DNA from: DATAEG01 sp051001975
GTDB taxonomy: Bacteria; Actinomycetota; Actinomycetes; Mycobacteriales; Jatrophihabitantaceae
Direction of reading: 5' to 3'
DNA: 64,000 nt
Assembly (NCBI GenBank): GCA_051001975.1
Contig: JBPCMU010000017.1
Coordinates: 1 to 64,000, forward strand
Position 1 is the stretch's first letter. Each line of letters starts with the position of its first letter. The translations under genes were made by a program, and so were the position numbers. Shown in pieces: positions 43,739 to 52,933 of this stretch. The notes under the pieces were generated by a model that searched no databases, had not been told where the DNA came from, and was given only the letters and a program-made list of their open reading frames with translations.

Positions 43739-44275
43739 TCAGGCGGTGGCTGCCTCGGCGTCCAGTCCGGAGATCTCCCGGCCTGCCCAGGCGAGGTACC
43801 GGTCCCAGGCAGGATCCCGGGAGGCCCAGCCGAGCACCACCGCGACCGTCGGCGGCGGTTCACTCGGACGGGTCGCCAGCCGCCAGCCGAGCTCTGCCAA
43901 CATCCGGTCGCCCTTGCGATGATTGCAGCGTGCACAGGCCGCGACGACGTTCGTCCAGGCATGCCCGCCGCCTCGCGAACGCGGTACGACGTGGTCGATG
44001 GTGTCCGCGCGCGCGGTGCAGTAGACGCAGCGGTGGCCGTCGCGATCGAGAACCGCGCGCCGGGTCAATGGCACAGCGCGCCGGTACGGGACCCGAACGA
44101 AGTGCGACAGCCGCACCACAGTCGGCGCGGTAATGACCTGCCGTTCGGAATGCAGCACCAGACTGCCCGCCTCCACTACGACGGCCTTCTCGGCGAGGAC
44201 CAGCACAACAGCGCGGCGCAGCGGGACGATGCACAGCGGTTCGAAGGACGCGTTCAGCACCAGAGTTCCCGCCAT
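43739..44275 (-). CDS. HNH endonuclease family protein (Rv2469c-like)
   Basis: 178 residues from MAGTLVLNASFEPLCIVPLR. The HNH domain at about residues 85-130 is CVYCTARADTIDHVVPRSRG, then NVVAACARCNHRKGDR, with two CxxC zinc pairs. Widespread in actinobacteria at this position (Rv2469c in M. tuberculosis, as I recall). Unlike the nearby 13E12 element it is intact and probably a chromosomal housekeeping nuclease of unknown target. Confidence 0.87.
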   Translation of the reverse strand: MAGTLVLNASFEPLCIVPLRRAVVLVLAEKAVVVEAGSLVLHSERQVITAPTVVRLSHFVRVPYRRAVPLTRRAVLDRDGHRCVYCTARADTIDHVVPRSRGGGHAWTNVVAACARCNHRKGDRMLAELGWRLATRPSEPPPTVAVVLGWASRDPAWDRYLAWAGREISGLDAEAATA

Positions 44276-44506
44276 GGCCAGTACCTCCCCACCGCGACAT
44301 CCGGCGCGACCGGCGAGCGACCCGACTCTCAGCGGAGTCGCCCGGCGTCCTGCACTCGGGCGTGTCTGCCAGTAGTCAACCCGACGAAGCGGCTCTGCGC
44401 ACGCTCTTTGGGTGTTCATTACCAGGGCTTCACCTCGGCGGCCAGACGGCGGTGACTGCCGTGGCGCCTCGGGCGGACCGGTACGTTACGAGCCGAGGGA
44501 GAGGTG

Positions 44507-45523
44507 ATGACCCTGCACGCGCAGACCGTACTGCTGTCCGCATCCCGGCACGGGGTCGCGAAGTTCCTGCACGATCACGGCGATGTCGTGATCGCGCGGC
44601 CGGCCCGGATCCTGCTGATCATCATCTTTGCGTTGGTGCTGCGGCTGCTCGCCCACCGCGCGATCAACCGACTCGCCCGGGCCACCGGCGAGGCCACGGT
44701 ACCGCCGTTGCTGCGTCCGCTGAAGGAACGCGCGCTGTCCGCCGGCGACCGCTTCTTCGAGATCACTCCACTGCAACGAGAACGGCGCCGGCAGCGCGCT
44801 GAGACGATCGGTTCGGTCCTCAAGAGCGCCGTGTCGTTCACCCTGTTCGTGATGGCCCTGCTGCTCATTCTCGGCGAGTTGGAGTTCAGCCTGGCGCCGC
44901 TGATCGCCGGCACTTCGATCGTCGGCGTCGCGCTCGGGTTCGGTGCGCAGAACATCGTCAAGGACTTTCTGGCCGGGATCTTCATGATCATGGAGGACCA
45001 GTACGGCGTGGGCGACGTCATCGACGTGAAGGAGGCCACCGGCACGGTGGAGGCGGTGGGATTGCGCACTACCCGGCTGCGCGACGTGCACGGCACCGTC
45101 TGGTACGTCCGCAACGGCGAGATCATCCGGGTCGGCAACAAGAGCCAGGGCTTCGCGCAGGTCGTGCTGGACGTGCCCATCGCGCCGACCGCCGACGTGG
45201 ACCGGGCCTCGCAGATCATGCTCGGGGTGGCGACCGATCTCGCCGCCGATTCGGCCTGGCACGACATCTTCCTCGGCGCCCCGGAGCTGGCCGGCATCGA
45301 GGAACTCACCCAGGAAAAGACCGTTATCCGGGTCACCGCGCGAGTGCGCCCACCCGATCAGTGGCGTACTGCGCGCGAACTGCGCCGTCGGATCCGGGAC
45401 CAGATCGGCCCATTGGCCAGCGGTACGGCGACGATCGTCAGCATGCATCCATATGCCGGACCCGCGCCCGGCTCAACACCCCCGACGGGCTCTGCTGCGG
45501 CGGGCACACCGGAGGAGCGGTGA
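44507..45523 (+). CDS. MscS-family mechanosensitive channel
   Basis: 338 residues. ATG 44507 has AGGGAG five bases before it; GTG 44504 would be too close. About three to four transmembrane helices; the pore helix and beta domain region read GTSIVGVALGFGAQNIVKDF, then MIMEDQYGVGDVIDV and VRNGEIIRVGNKSQ. A low-Cys, Pro/Gly-rich tail ends the protein. Releases osmolytes on hypo-osmotic shock. Confidence 0.88.
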   Translation: MTLHAQTVLLSASRHGVAKFLHDHGDVVIARPARILLIIIFALVLRLLAHRAINRLARATGEATVPPLLRPLKERALSAGDRFFEITPLQRERRRQRAETIGSVLKSAVSFTLFVMALLLILGELEFSLAPLIAGTSIVGVALGFGAQNIVKDFLAGIFMIMEDQYGVGDVIDVKEATGTVEAVGLRTTRLRDVHGTVWYVRNGEIIRVGNKSQGFAQVVLDVPIAPTADVDRASQIMLGVATDLAADSAWHDIFLGAPELAGIEELTQEKTVIRVTARVRPPDQWRTARELRRRIRDQIGPLASGTATIVSMHPYAGPAPGSTPPTGSAAAGTPEER

Positions 45524-45530
45524 GCTCGGC

Positions 45531-45968
45531 CTACTGCGTACCGACCACCAACGCGTAGCCACCGAGACCCCGCAGGCGGCCGGCTTCGATCACGCCGCCG
45601 GGCACCCGCACGGACTGCACTGTGCCGTTCGCGGAATCGAACTCGACGTCCTCGAGCGGGCCGATCTCCTCGCCCGCGTCGGTCAGTACCCGGGCACCCA
45701 GTAGCGCCCGGTTTCCTTTCACCGTCGCAATCTCCGACGGTGACTCGGCGTCGCGCACACTCGATTCCTCGTCCACCACGAGGGCCGCGTCGCCGATTCC
45801 GCCGACAGCCGCGGTGCTCAGCACGGTTGCCTTGCGGCCCTTGCCGACCTGCCAGGCGACCAGGGTGCGACTGGGCACGTCCAGGACCGCTCCGGTCAGC
45901 GGCCCGAGATTCTCCGCAGTCGCGCGGGAGACGACGCTACGGCCGATCGTCTCAGCGAGGCTGCTCAT
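45531..45968 (-). CDS. PRC-barrel domain protein
   Basis: 145 residues. Two PRC-barrel-like repeats: VLDVPSRTLVAWQVGKGRKA in the first and GARVLTDAGEEIGPLEDVEF in the second. PRC barrels bind RNA, proteins or membranes. The start overlaps the next PRC-barrel gene (ATGA). Convergent with mscS, seven bases apart. The exact role is unknown. Confidence 0.72.
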   Translation of the reverse strand: MSSLAETIGRSVVSRATAENLGPLTGAVLDVPSRTLVAWQVGKGRKATVLSTAAVGGIGDAALVVDEESSVRDAESPSEIATVKGNRALLGARVLTDAGEEIGPLEDVEFDSANGTVQSVRVPGGVIEAGRLRGLGGYALVVGTQ

Positions 45969-46690
45969 GACTGGCTCTCCCGCGCCGGGGCGGGTGCCGC
46001 CGGTGGTGTCGGTGCGGGCGCGTCCGCGGGCGGTGCACCCGGTGCGGATTCCGCGGTGAGCATCGCCCGGAACTGCTCGAGCGCACCACCGAACCCGGAC
46101 AGGTCGTCGCGGATGTACGGCTCGACCGAGGCCGGCACCATCAACGCGGTGCCGGACACCGACAGCGCATAGGGCAGCGGCACGAACATCGCCGCGCCGC
46201 CGCGGCCCTGCAGCGCTTCATCGCCGGCGAGCTGGTAGCCGACTACGTCGCCCGGCGAGATACCGCTCTGCGCGGAGCCCATCACGCCGGCCGCGACGAT
46301 CAGATCGGTGACCTGGCCGAGTCGTTGGCCGGCGTCGGTGAGCACGTCGTTGCCGAGCACGTTGCGCTGCCTCTCGCCACCCTCGGAACTGCCCGCCGCT
46401 GCGGCCTCCTCGAGCGAGGCGGCCTCAACCATGACAGCGTCCCGCCCGATCGAGTGCACCGCCGACAGAGCCAGCGGCGTCTTCAACGGGCCGGCCAGCA
46501 GCCCGCTGGCCTTGTTGAGCGTGAAGCCGAGCACGTGGCCGGCGTCCGGTGAGTAGATGACGTCCTTGATCTTGGCCAGTACCTCGCCCTCCGGGATGCT
46601 GACGACCGGCAGCCCATTGATGGACGTGGCGGCGATCAACACCAGCCGCGGCGCGCTGAGTCCCGAGGCGACATCCCCGGACAGCGTCAC
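45965..46690 (-). CDS. PRC-barrel domain protein with Pro/Ala-rich tail
   Basis: 241 residues. First PRC-like unit ISIPEGEVLAKIKDVIYSPD-type (SIPEGEVLAKIKDVIYS), second VLTDAGQRLGQVTDLIVAAG, then ALSVSGTALMVPASVEPYIR and a disordered tail APAPTPPAAPAPARESQS. It may hold a scaffold at the membrane. Overlaps both neighbours by four bases, so three genes are translated in series. Confidence 0.7.
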   Translation of the reverse strand: MTLSGDVASGLSAPRLVLIAATSINGLPVVSIPEGEVLAKIKDVIYSPDAGHVLGFTLNKASGLLAGPLKTPLALSAVHSIGRDAVMVEAASLEEAAAAGSSEGGERQRNVLGNDVLTDAGQRLGQVTDLIVAAGVMGSAQSGISPGDVVGYQLAGDEALQGRGGAAMFVPLPYALSVSGTALMVPASVEPYIRDDLSGFGGALEQFRAMLTAESAPGAPPADAPAPTPPAAPAPARESQS

Positions 46691-46839
46691 GGGGTACTCC
46701 CGGACGACGGCGGCTCACCTGGGGTCGACCGGGTGGCGATGACTCCGCCGGCCCGGCGCCGACGCTGCACGTACAGCGCCAGCACGAGAGCAGCGATGAC
46801 CAGCACGATCACGACGACAATCACGACGAGAGTGCTCAT
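46687..46839 (-). CDS. Small single-pass membrane protein
   Basis: 50 residues: MSTLVVIVVVIVLVIAALVL then ALYVQRRRRAGGVIATRSTP and a short tail. A transmembrane helix is followed by an Arg-rich cytoplasmic edge. GAGGTGAGG sits 3-11 bases before the ATG at 46839, and the stop overlaps the PRC-barrel start (ATGA). It may anchor the PRC-barrel proteins to the membrane; that is inference. Confidence 0.72.
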   Translation of the reverse strand: MSTLVVIVVVIVLVIAALVLALYVQRRRRAGGVIATRSTPGEPPSSGSTP

Positions 46840-46910
46840 CGCCTCACCTCTTCGCACATCGGCAGTCGCGGTGTGCGACGCCCTGCGCCGACCGTACCGT
46901 GCAAACCTGG

Positions 46911-47714
46911 TCAGCCGCCGTCGGAGTCGGTCATCTCGCGGCGGACCAGCAGCCCGGCCACGATCGCCATGACCACCAGAGGCACGGCGAAGGCAGGCGC
47001 ATCCAATTCGGTCACCGCGAAACCAGCGGACAGCGCGCTGGCGGCACCAGCTGCCGTCAGCGCGCGCGGCGGGGCCCGACCGGTGCGGGCCACGGCCACC
47101 GCAACCCCCAATCCGATGAGGGCGGCGAGCAGGTGGCCGACGTCGGCAAACGTACGGTCGGCCACGACGTCGTCCACTGTGCCGGCCAGCCAGCCGGCCG
47201 CCCATAACCAGCGCAGAACACCAGGCCAGGCGATCGTCATCGAAGTGGCCAGCGCGACCGCGCCGTAGCTGATCCCGACGTCCACGGCGTGCTCGCTCGC
47301 CGCCGTCGACCGATCCGCACCGATGCTGATCGCCAGCCCCGCGGCCACCGCCGCGGTCGCGCCGACGTGGGCGGCGGCGAAGATCGCAGCGGCCCGCCAT
47401 CGCCAAAAGATCTCGGCGCCGGCTAGTACCGCAGCCGTACCGACCCACCACACCCAGAGGTGAACCTCGTCCAGCACGAACGCGCTGCTGACCAGGGTGT
47501 CCAGCCGCCCGTGGCGCAGGTGCGCGAGGTTGGTGCTGGCCGCCAGCATCATCCGGTGCCGACCGTCAACCGCGCGCGGCGCGAAGAGGACGTTCACCAA
47601 CGCCAGAACGATCAGGAAGCTGATCGTGAAGGGCAATCGAGGCAGCAGGCCGGCGACCCGCTGCGGGTTTGATGCTGCCTGAGGCACCCCCACATCATCA
47701 TTGCCGACATCCAC
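46911..47714 (-). CDS. Multi-pass membrane protein, rhomboid-like
   Basis: About 267 residues if read from GTG 47714; GTG 47687 is the shorter choice. Six or seven transmembrane helices. LPFTISFLIVLALVNVLFAP, HVGATAAVAAGLAI and HAVDVGISYGAVALATSM resemble actinobacterial rhomboid-like proteins, but the GxSG catalytic serine is not evident, so protease activity is doubtful. Divergent from the globin gene. Confidence 0.65.
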   Translation of the reverse strand: MDVGNDDVGVPQAASNPQRVAGLLPRLPFTISFLIVLALVNVLFAPRAVDGRHRMMLAASTNLAHLRHGRLDTLVSSAFVLDEVHLWVWWVGTAAVLAGAEIFWRWRAAAIFAAAHVGATAAVAAGLAISIGADRSTAASEHAVDVGISYGAVALATSMTIAWPGVLRWLWAAGWLAGTVDDVVADRTFADVGHLLAALIGLGVAVAVARTGRAPPRALTAAGAASALSAGFAVTELDAPAFAVPLVVMAIVAGLLVRREMTDSDGG

Positions 47715-47731
47715 GGGCGGACAATGACACG

Positions 47732-48124
47732 GTGACCAGTCGACCGCAGCGCACCACGCTCTACGACGCCATCGGCGGCGAGGAGACGTTCCGGTTACTC
47801 GTCGACCGGTTCTACGCCGGCGTCGCCACGGATCCGGCGCTGCGCGCGCTGTACCCCGAGGACGATCTCGGCCCGGCGGCCGACCGGCTGCGAATGTTCT
47901 TGATCCAGTACTGGGGCGGGCCGGGCACCTATTCCGAACTGCGCGGCCACCCGCGGCTGCGGATGCGGCACGCACCGTTCCGCATCGGCGTCGCCGAGCG
48001 CGATGCCTGGCTGCGGCACATGCGCGCCGCGGTGGATTCACTCGACCTGGCCGAGGAAGCCCGAGACCAGCTCTGGGCCTATCTGACGACCGCCGCAGAC
48101 AGCATGCGCAACATCCCCAACTGA
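47732..48124 (+). CDS. glbO: Truncated hemoglobin, group II (GlbO type)
   Basis: 130 residues from GTG 47732. LYDAIGGEETFRLLVDRFYA, MFLIQYWGGPGTYSEL and HPRLRMRHAPFRIGVAERDA with the proximal His and conserved Tyr/Trp. Binds O2 and NO; roles in redox or NO stress. The -10-like GACAAT at about 47719 is close enough that the GTG may be the first base of the mRNA. Confidence 0.9.
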   Translation: MTSRPQRTTLYDAIGGEETFRLLVDRFYAGVATDPALRALYPEDDLGPAADRLRMFLIQYWGGPGTYSELRGHPRLRMRHAPFRIGVAERDAWLRHMRAAVDSLDLAEEARDQLWAYLTTAADSMRNIPN

Positions 48125-48177
48125 GGAATTCTCCTCGCCCCGTAGCGAGTTCTGCATCGATCCAGCTAGCGTGGTCG

Positions 48178-48188
48178 GTAACGCTTAC
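48178..48188 (+). promoter_or_regulatory. Possible LacI-family operator
   Basis: GTAACGCTTAC is an inverted repeat (GTAA, CGC, TTAC) 31 bases before the alpha-glucosidase start. The AACG/CTT core resembles LacI-family sites such as those for maltose repressors. No LacI gene is in the window. Confidence 0.35.
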
Positions 48189-48219
48189 GACCGTCCCATG
48201 CCCAGTTCAGGAGTAGCCC

Positions 48220-49848
48220 GTGACCAGCACCCCCGTGGCCGACACCGCAGCCCCGGACACCCTTCCGGCGATCGTCCGGCACGACCGCACCGAAGACCCC
48301 GCGTGGTGGAAGAACGCGGTCTTCTATCAGGTCTACCCGCGCAGCTTCGCCGACTCGACCGGCGACGGGAACGGCGATCTCCCCGGCGTCACCGGACGGA
48401 TGGACTACCTCGCCGGCCTCGGCGTGGACGCTGTCTGGATCAGCCCGTTCTACACCTCACCGATGGTCGACAACGGCTACGACGTTGCCGACCCGTGTGA
48501 TGTCGACCCGATGTTCGGCACGCTGGCCGACTTCGACGAACTGGTCGCTGCGGCGCACCGGCACGGCATCAAGGTCACCGTCGACATCGTCCCGAACCAC
48601 TTCTCCGATCAGCACGTCTGGTTCGTCGAAGCCCTGGCCGCAGCGCCGGGTAGCGCGGCCCGGGAGCGGTTCATCTTCTGCGACGGCAAGGGCGACGACG
48701 GCGAACTGCCGCCGAACAACTGGCCGGCGATGTTCGGCGGCCCGGCTTGGACGCGGGTTCCCGACGGGCAGTGGTACCTGCATCTCTTCGCACCCGAGCA
48801 GCCGGATCTGAACTGGGAGAATCCCGAGATCCCGGCCGAGTTTGCGCGCATCATCCGGTTCTGGGTGGAGCATGGCGCGGACGGCTTCCGGATGGACGTG
48901 GCGCACGGGATGGCCAAGCCGGCGGGCCTGCCCGACGTCGTCGCGATGCCCACCGCGCACGCCCAGATCCCCGACGATCCGCGGTTCGACCAGCCGCAGG
49001 TGCACGAATACCTGCGCGGCTTCCGGTCCGTCCTGGACGAGTTCCCGGGCGTGATGGTGGTCGGCGAGGCCTGGGTGGACGACCCGGAGCGGATGGCGCG
49101 CTATGTCCGTCCCGATGAGCTGCACCTGACCTTCAACTTCGAGCTGGTGCTGGCGGAGTGGGGCGCGGAGAATTTCCGCCGGGCGATCGACGACTCACTG
49201 GCGGCGATGGCCTACGTGGGCGCTCCATGCACCTGGGTGCTGTCCAATCACGACGTGATTCGCCACGCCACCCGCTACGGCGGTGGCGAGGCCGGCGCGG
49301 CGCGGGGCCGGGCCGCGTCACTGCTGCAACTCGCGCTGCCCGGCGCCGCCTACATCTACAACGGCGACGAGCTCGGGCTGCAGAACGTCGAGCTGCCCGA
49401 TGGAGCCCTGCGGGATCCCACGTGGGAACGCAGCGGGCACACCCAGCGCGGCCGCGACGGCGAGCGGGTGCCGATGCCGTGGTGCGGGGACACTCCCCCG
49501 TTCGGCTTCAGCTCCGGGCGGCCCTGGCTGCCGATGCCAGCGCAGTGGGCCGGCCAGTCCGCGGCAGATCAGGCCGATCAGCCTGACTCGCCGCTGCAGA
49601 TGTATCGCTCCGCGCTGCGGTTGCGGCACTCGCTGCCGGCGCTGCTCGGTTCGCAGTTCAGCTGGGTGGACTCGGTGGACGGCGTCCTGGCCTTCCGGCG
49701 AGGCAGCGACGTCACCGTCGCGATCAACCTGACCGACGGTCCGCTGCCCGGCCCGACCGGTGAAGTTTTGCTCAGTTCGGAGGCACTCCATTCGGCCGGC
49801 GAACTACCCGCCAACACCACCGTCTGGCTGCGCACCACTGCTGACTGA
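48220..49848 (+). CDS. GH13 alpha-glucosidase
   Basis: 542 residues, GTG start. The four GH13 regions are present: DIVPNHFSDQH (I), GFRMDVAHG with the nucleophile Asp (II), VVGEAWVDDPE with the acid/base Glu (III) and VLSNHDVIRHATR with the transition-state Asp (IV). Most like AglA/oligo-1,6-glucosidases that release glucose from maltose or isomaltose. Corresponds to Rv2471 (aglA) by position. Confidence 0.93.
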   Translation: MTSTPVADTAAPDTLPAIVRHDRTEDPAWWKNAVFYQVYPRSFADSTGDGNGDLPGVTGRMDYLAGLGVDAVWISPFYTSPMVDNGYDVADPCDVDPMFGTLADFDELVAAAHRHGIKVTVDIVPNHFSDQHVWFVEALAAAPGSAARERFIFCDGKGDDGELPPNNWPAMFGGPAWTRVPDGQWYLHLFAPEQPDLNWENPEIPAEFARIIRFWVEHGADGFRMDVAHGMAKPAGLPDVVAMPTAHAQIPDDPRFDQPQVHEYLRGFRSVLDEFPGVMVVGEAWVDDPERMARYVRPDELHLTFNFELVLAEWGAENFRRAIDDSLAAMAYVGAPCTWVLSNHDVIRHATRYGGGEAGAARGRAASLLQLALPGAAYIYNGDELGLQNVELPDGALRDPTWERSGHTQRGRDGERVPMPWCGDTPPFGFSSGRPWLPMPAQWAGQSAADQADQPDSPLQMYRSALRLRHSLPALLGSQFSWVDSVDGVLAFRRGSDVTVAINLTDGPLPGPTGEVLLSSEALHSAGELPANTTVWLRTTAD

Positions 49849-49870
49849 GGCGGCCGGAACGCTCGGTCAG
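49841..49870. terminator. Convergent terminator hairpin
   Basis: CTGACTGAG at 49841-49849 pairs with CTCGGTCAG at 49862-49870 through one G-T pair, with a 12-base loop. It covers both stop codons of the convergent alpha-glucosidase and the minus-strand gene. There is no T-run. Confidence 0.35.
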
Positions 49871-50499
49871 CTGAGCAGGTTGAGGACGCCGCCTGCGCGT
49901 TCGGCATAGACCGAACCGAACTCAGCGGCCACCCGCATCCACCGGCCGGCGACGTCGACGGCCGCTTCGGAATCGCGCGGCAGGAACCCCATCCGGGTGA
50001 GCGCCGCAAGGCTGCGCAGCGTGATCGGTGCGGACACCGTGCCTTGCGTGGCGGTGAGTACCACCGCGTCGAGCAGCGCCTGCTCGGTACGCGGAGACCC
50101 GCTTCCTCCCGGCGTCGACAAGCCCTTGATCTCCAGGGCTCCGGCGCGCACCACCTCGCGGATCGCGGAGTCCGGCACCCGGTCCAGGCGTTGCCACCCG
50201 CGCCGCGGCGGCAATGTGCCCGGCCAGGCCAGGTCGATACTCGGGGGCGCCTCGAGGCGGATGCCGTCCAGCCAGCTCAGTACGTCCGAACCGCCGCCGA
50301 CCAGGTCGAAGGCCGGCGCGTCGGGTTCGGCCGGGACGGTGCGGGCACCCAGCACGTCGAACGGCAACTGCACCCACACCGATCGCACCCCGTCGGAGAG
50401 GGTGAGTCGGACGATCACGGCCGGATCGAGCGCGGCGGCGCGGCGGATCAGCGGCGCCAGATCAGACCACCCGGCGAGTTCGCTCGACGGGCCGGTCAC
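49867..50499 (-). CDS. Conserved hypothetical protein (Rv2474c-like position)
   Basis: 210 residues from GTG 50499, which overlaps the thioesterase stop by four bases. Contains LTLSDGVRSVWVQLPFDVLG, LEIKGLSTPGGSGSPRTEQA and ALTRMGFLPRDSEAAVD. There is no signal peptide or transmembrane helix and no known domain. Always, as far as I remember, next to the thioesterase gene in mycobacteria and relatives, so perhaps a functional partner. Confidence 0.75.
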   Translation of the reverse strand: MTGPSSELAGWSDLAPLIRRAAALDPAVIVRLTLSDGVRSVWVQLPFDVLGARTVPAEPDAPAFDLVGGGSDVLSWLDGIRLEAPPSIDLAWPGTLPPRRGWQRLDRVPDSAIREVVRAGALEIKGLSTPGGSGSPRTEQALLDAVVLTATQGTVSAPITLRSLAALTRMGFLPRDSEAAVDVAGRWMRVAAEFGSVYAERAGGVLNLLS

Positions 50500-50909
50500 C
50501 GGTCGGCCCGCTCGGAGCCATCGGCGAACCCGGCCAGGATCGACGACTCGGTCGGCGTCAGCCGGCGTGGCCGGTCGGTCTGGAAGTCGAACGGCACGAG
50601 GCGAGTCGCCGCGCGCGCGCAGAGTCGGTCGGCGTCGAAGACCTCGTAGCGGACCAGGAATGACGCGCCGCGGATGTCCTCGACCCACAGCTCGAGACGC
50701 AGCGGATCGGGGTGGTAGACGATCGGCCGCAGGTAGTCGATCTCATGCCGGGCGACGACGGTACCGCGGGAGAAGGTCCCGTCGTAGCGGTCGAAAAACA
50801 TCGCCACCCTGGCCTGCTCGAGATAGGCAAGATAGGCGGAGTTGTTGACGTGCGCGAAGGCGTCCATGTCGGACCAGCGCATGTGCACCGGGTGGACGAA
50901 CCTCGCCAC
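50496..50909 (-). CDS. Acyl-CoA thioesterase (hot-dog fold)
   Basis: 137 residues, GTG start. MRWSDMDAFAHVNNSAYLAY is the 4-hydroxybenzoyl-CoA thioesterase motif with the catalytic Asp/Asn region, followed by ARHEIDYLRPIVYHPDPLRL and FLVRYEVFDADRLCARAATR. It hydrolyses an acyl-CoA of unknown chain. It follows ettA on the same strand by 71 bases. Confidence 0.9.
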   Translation of the reverse strand: MARFVHPVHMRWSDMDAFAHVNNSAYLAYLEQARVAMFFDRYDGTFSRGTVVARHEIDYLRPIVYHPDPLRLELWVEDIRGASFLVRYEVFDADRLCARAATRLVPFDFQTDRPRRLTPTESSILAGFADGSERADR

Positions 50910-50980
50910 AACCCCTCCCCTTCTCCGGTTTCGGTGCAGAGATGGTCAGCTGGCGTCCATCAGTGCACCGAAACGGTCGG

Positions 50981-52663
50981 TCAGTCGCGAGTGAGTTTGC
51001 GATAGGTGACAGCGTGCGGGCGAGCCGCGTCAGCGCCGAGCCGCTCCACCTTGTTCTGCTCATAGGACTCGAAGTTGCCCTCGAACCAGAACCACTTGGC
51101 CGGGTCGTCGTCGGTGCCTTCCCAGGCCAGGATGTGCGTGGCGATCCGGTCCAGGAACCACCTGTCGTGGCTGATCACCACGGCGCAGCCGGGGAACTCC
51201 AGCAGCGCGTTCTCCAGAGAACCCAAGGTCTCCACGTCGAGGTCGTTGGTCGGCTCGTCGAGCATCAGCAGGTTGCCACCCTCCTTGAGGGTGAGCGCCA
51301 GATTCAATCGGTTGCGTTCTCCGCCGGAGAGCACCCCGGCCGGCTTCTGCTGATCCGGGCCCTTGAAGCCGAACGCCGAGACGTAGGCCCGCGAGGGCAT
51401 CTCCACCTGACCGACCTGGATGAAGTCCAGCCCGTCCGAGACGACCTCGAACAGGGTCTTTTTCGGATCGATGCCGGACCGGTTCTGGTCGACGTAGCTG
51501 ATCTTCACCGTCTCGCCGACCTTCACCTCGCCGGAGTCCGGGGACTCCAGCCCGACGATGGTCTTGAACAGCGTCGTCTTGCCGACGCCGTTCGGGCCGA
51601 TGACTCCGACGATGCCACCACGCGGCAATGAGAACGACAGGTCCTTGATCAGCATCCGGGTGCCGAAGCCCTTGTCGAGGTGGCTGGTTTCCACCACCAC
51701 GGTCCCAAGTCGGGGACCGGGCGGGATCTGCAGCTCTTCGAAGTCGAGCTTGCGGGTCTTCTCGGCTTCGGAGGCCATCTCTTCGTAGCGTTGCAGGCGC
51801 GCCTTGCTCTTGGTCTGCCGGCCCTTGGCGTTCTGCCGCACCCAGGCCAACTCGTCGGTCAGCCGCTTCTGCAGCTTGATGTCCTTACGACCTTGCACGG
51901 CCAACCGCTCGGCCTTCTTCTCCAAATACGTGGAGTAGTTCCCCTCGTAGGGGTGGGTGTGACCGCGGTCGATCTCGAGGATCCACTCCGCGACGTTGTT
52001 CAGGAAGTACCGGTCGTGGGTGACGGCCAGCACGGCGCCTGGGTACTTGGCCAGGTGTTGCTCGAGCCACTGCACACTCTCGGCGTCGAGGTGGTTGGTC
52101 GGCTCGTCCAGCAGCAGCAGGTCCGGCTGCTCCAACAGCAGCTTGCACAGCGCGACGCGGCGGCGCTCGCCGCCGGACAACTGGGTCACCGACTCGTCGC
52201 CGGGCGGGCAGCGCAAGGCGTCCATCGCCTGCTCGATACGGCTGTCGAGTTCCCAGCCGTTGGCATGCTCGATCTTCTCCAGCAGGTCGCCCTGCTCGGT
52301 GAGCAAGGAGTCGAAGTCGGCGTCCGGCTCGGCCATCGCGTTGGAGACCTCTTCGAACCGGGCCAGCCAGCCGCGTAGCTCGGTCACCGCGTCCTCGACG
52401 TTCTCCCGGACCGTCTTCGTCTCGTCCAGCGGCGGCTCCTGCTGGAGCAGGCCGACGGAGGCCCCGGGCGCGAGGTTGGCCTCACCGTTGGACGCCTGGT
52501 CGAGCCCTGCCATGATCTTCAGCACGCTCGACTTGCCGGCGCCGTTCGGGCCGACGACGCCGATCTTGGCGCCGGGCAGGAACGACAACGTGACATCGTC
52601 GAGGATCACCTTGTCGCCGTGTGCCTTGCGCACCTTGTACATGGTGTAAATGAACTGCGCCAC
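50981..52663 (-). CDS. ettA: Energy-dependent translational throttle protein EttA (ABC-F)
   Basis: 560 residues. Two ABC domains without membrane segments: Walker A GVVGPNGAGKSSVLKIMAGL and GVIGPNGVGKTTLFKTIVGL, signatures LSGGERRRVALCKLLLEQPD and LSGGERNRLNLALTLKEGGN. The linker carries the Arg/Lys-rich ARLQRYEEM region. It binds the ribosomal E site and gates the first elongation steps according to ATP/ADP. Confidence 0.95.
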   Translation of the reverse strand: MAQFIYTMYKVRKAHGDKVILDDVTLSFLPGAKIGVVGPNGAGKSSVLKIMAGLDQASNGEANLAPGASVGLLQQEPPLDETKTVRENVEDAVTELRGWLARFEEVSNAMAEPDADFDSLLTEQGDLLEKIEHANGWELDSRIEQAMDALRCPPGDESVTQLSGGERRRVALCKLLLEQPDLLLLDEPTNHLDAESVQWLEQHLAKYPGAVLAVTHDRYFLNNVAEWILEIDRGHTHPYEGNYSTYLEKKAERLAVQGRKDIKLQKRLTDELAWVRQNAKGRQTKSKARLQRYEEMASEAEKTRKLDFEELQIPPGPRLGTVVVETSHLDKGFGTRMLIKDLSFSLPRGGIVGVIGPNGVGKTTLFKTIVGLESPDSGEVKVGETVKISYVDQNRSGIDPKKTLFEVVSDGLDFIQVGQVEMPSRAYVSAFGFKGPDQQKPAGVLSGGERNRLNLALTLKEGGNLLMLDEPTNDLDVETLGSLENALLEFPGCAVVISHDRWFLDRIATHILAWEGTDDDPAKWFWFEGNFESYEQNKVERLGADAARPHAVTYRKLTRD

Positions 52664-52933
52664 TGTGGTTCCTGCTCCAAGTCGTCTGCGTCATCGGGTC
52701 GCTCGCGGTCCGGGCCGCTGAGCCGAGCGCGGCCTACCCGCTCGGGGTCGGGACACACTCCGCAGGCCATTGTCGCAGCTTGGCCCGCACCGCTGCGACG
52801 GCCGTCGCCGCCGAGGCGGCCGCGCGGAGGTCCCAGCGGAGAGAGGCGGCGCTGGCCGGCCCGGATTCGGATCAATGCTGCGCAGGTCGTCTGCCGAGCA
52901 CTGCCATCGTCGAGCTACCCTCCCGCAGCCGCT

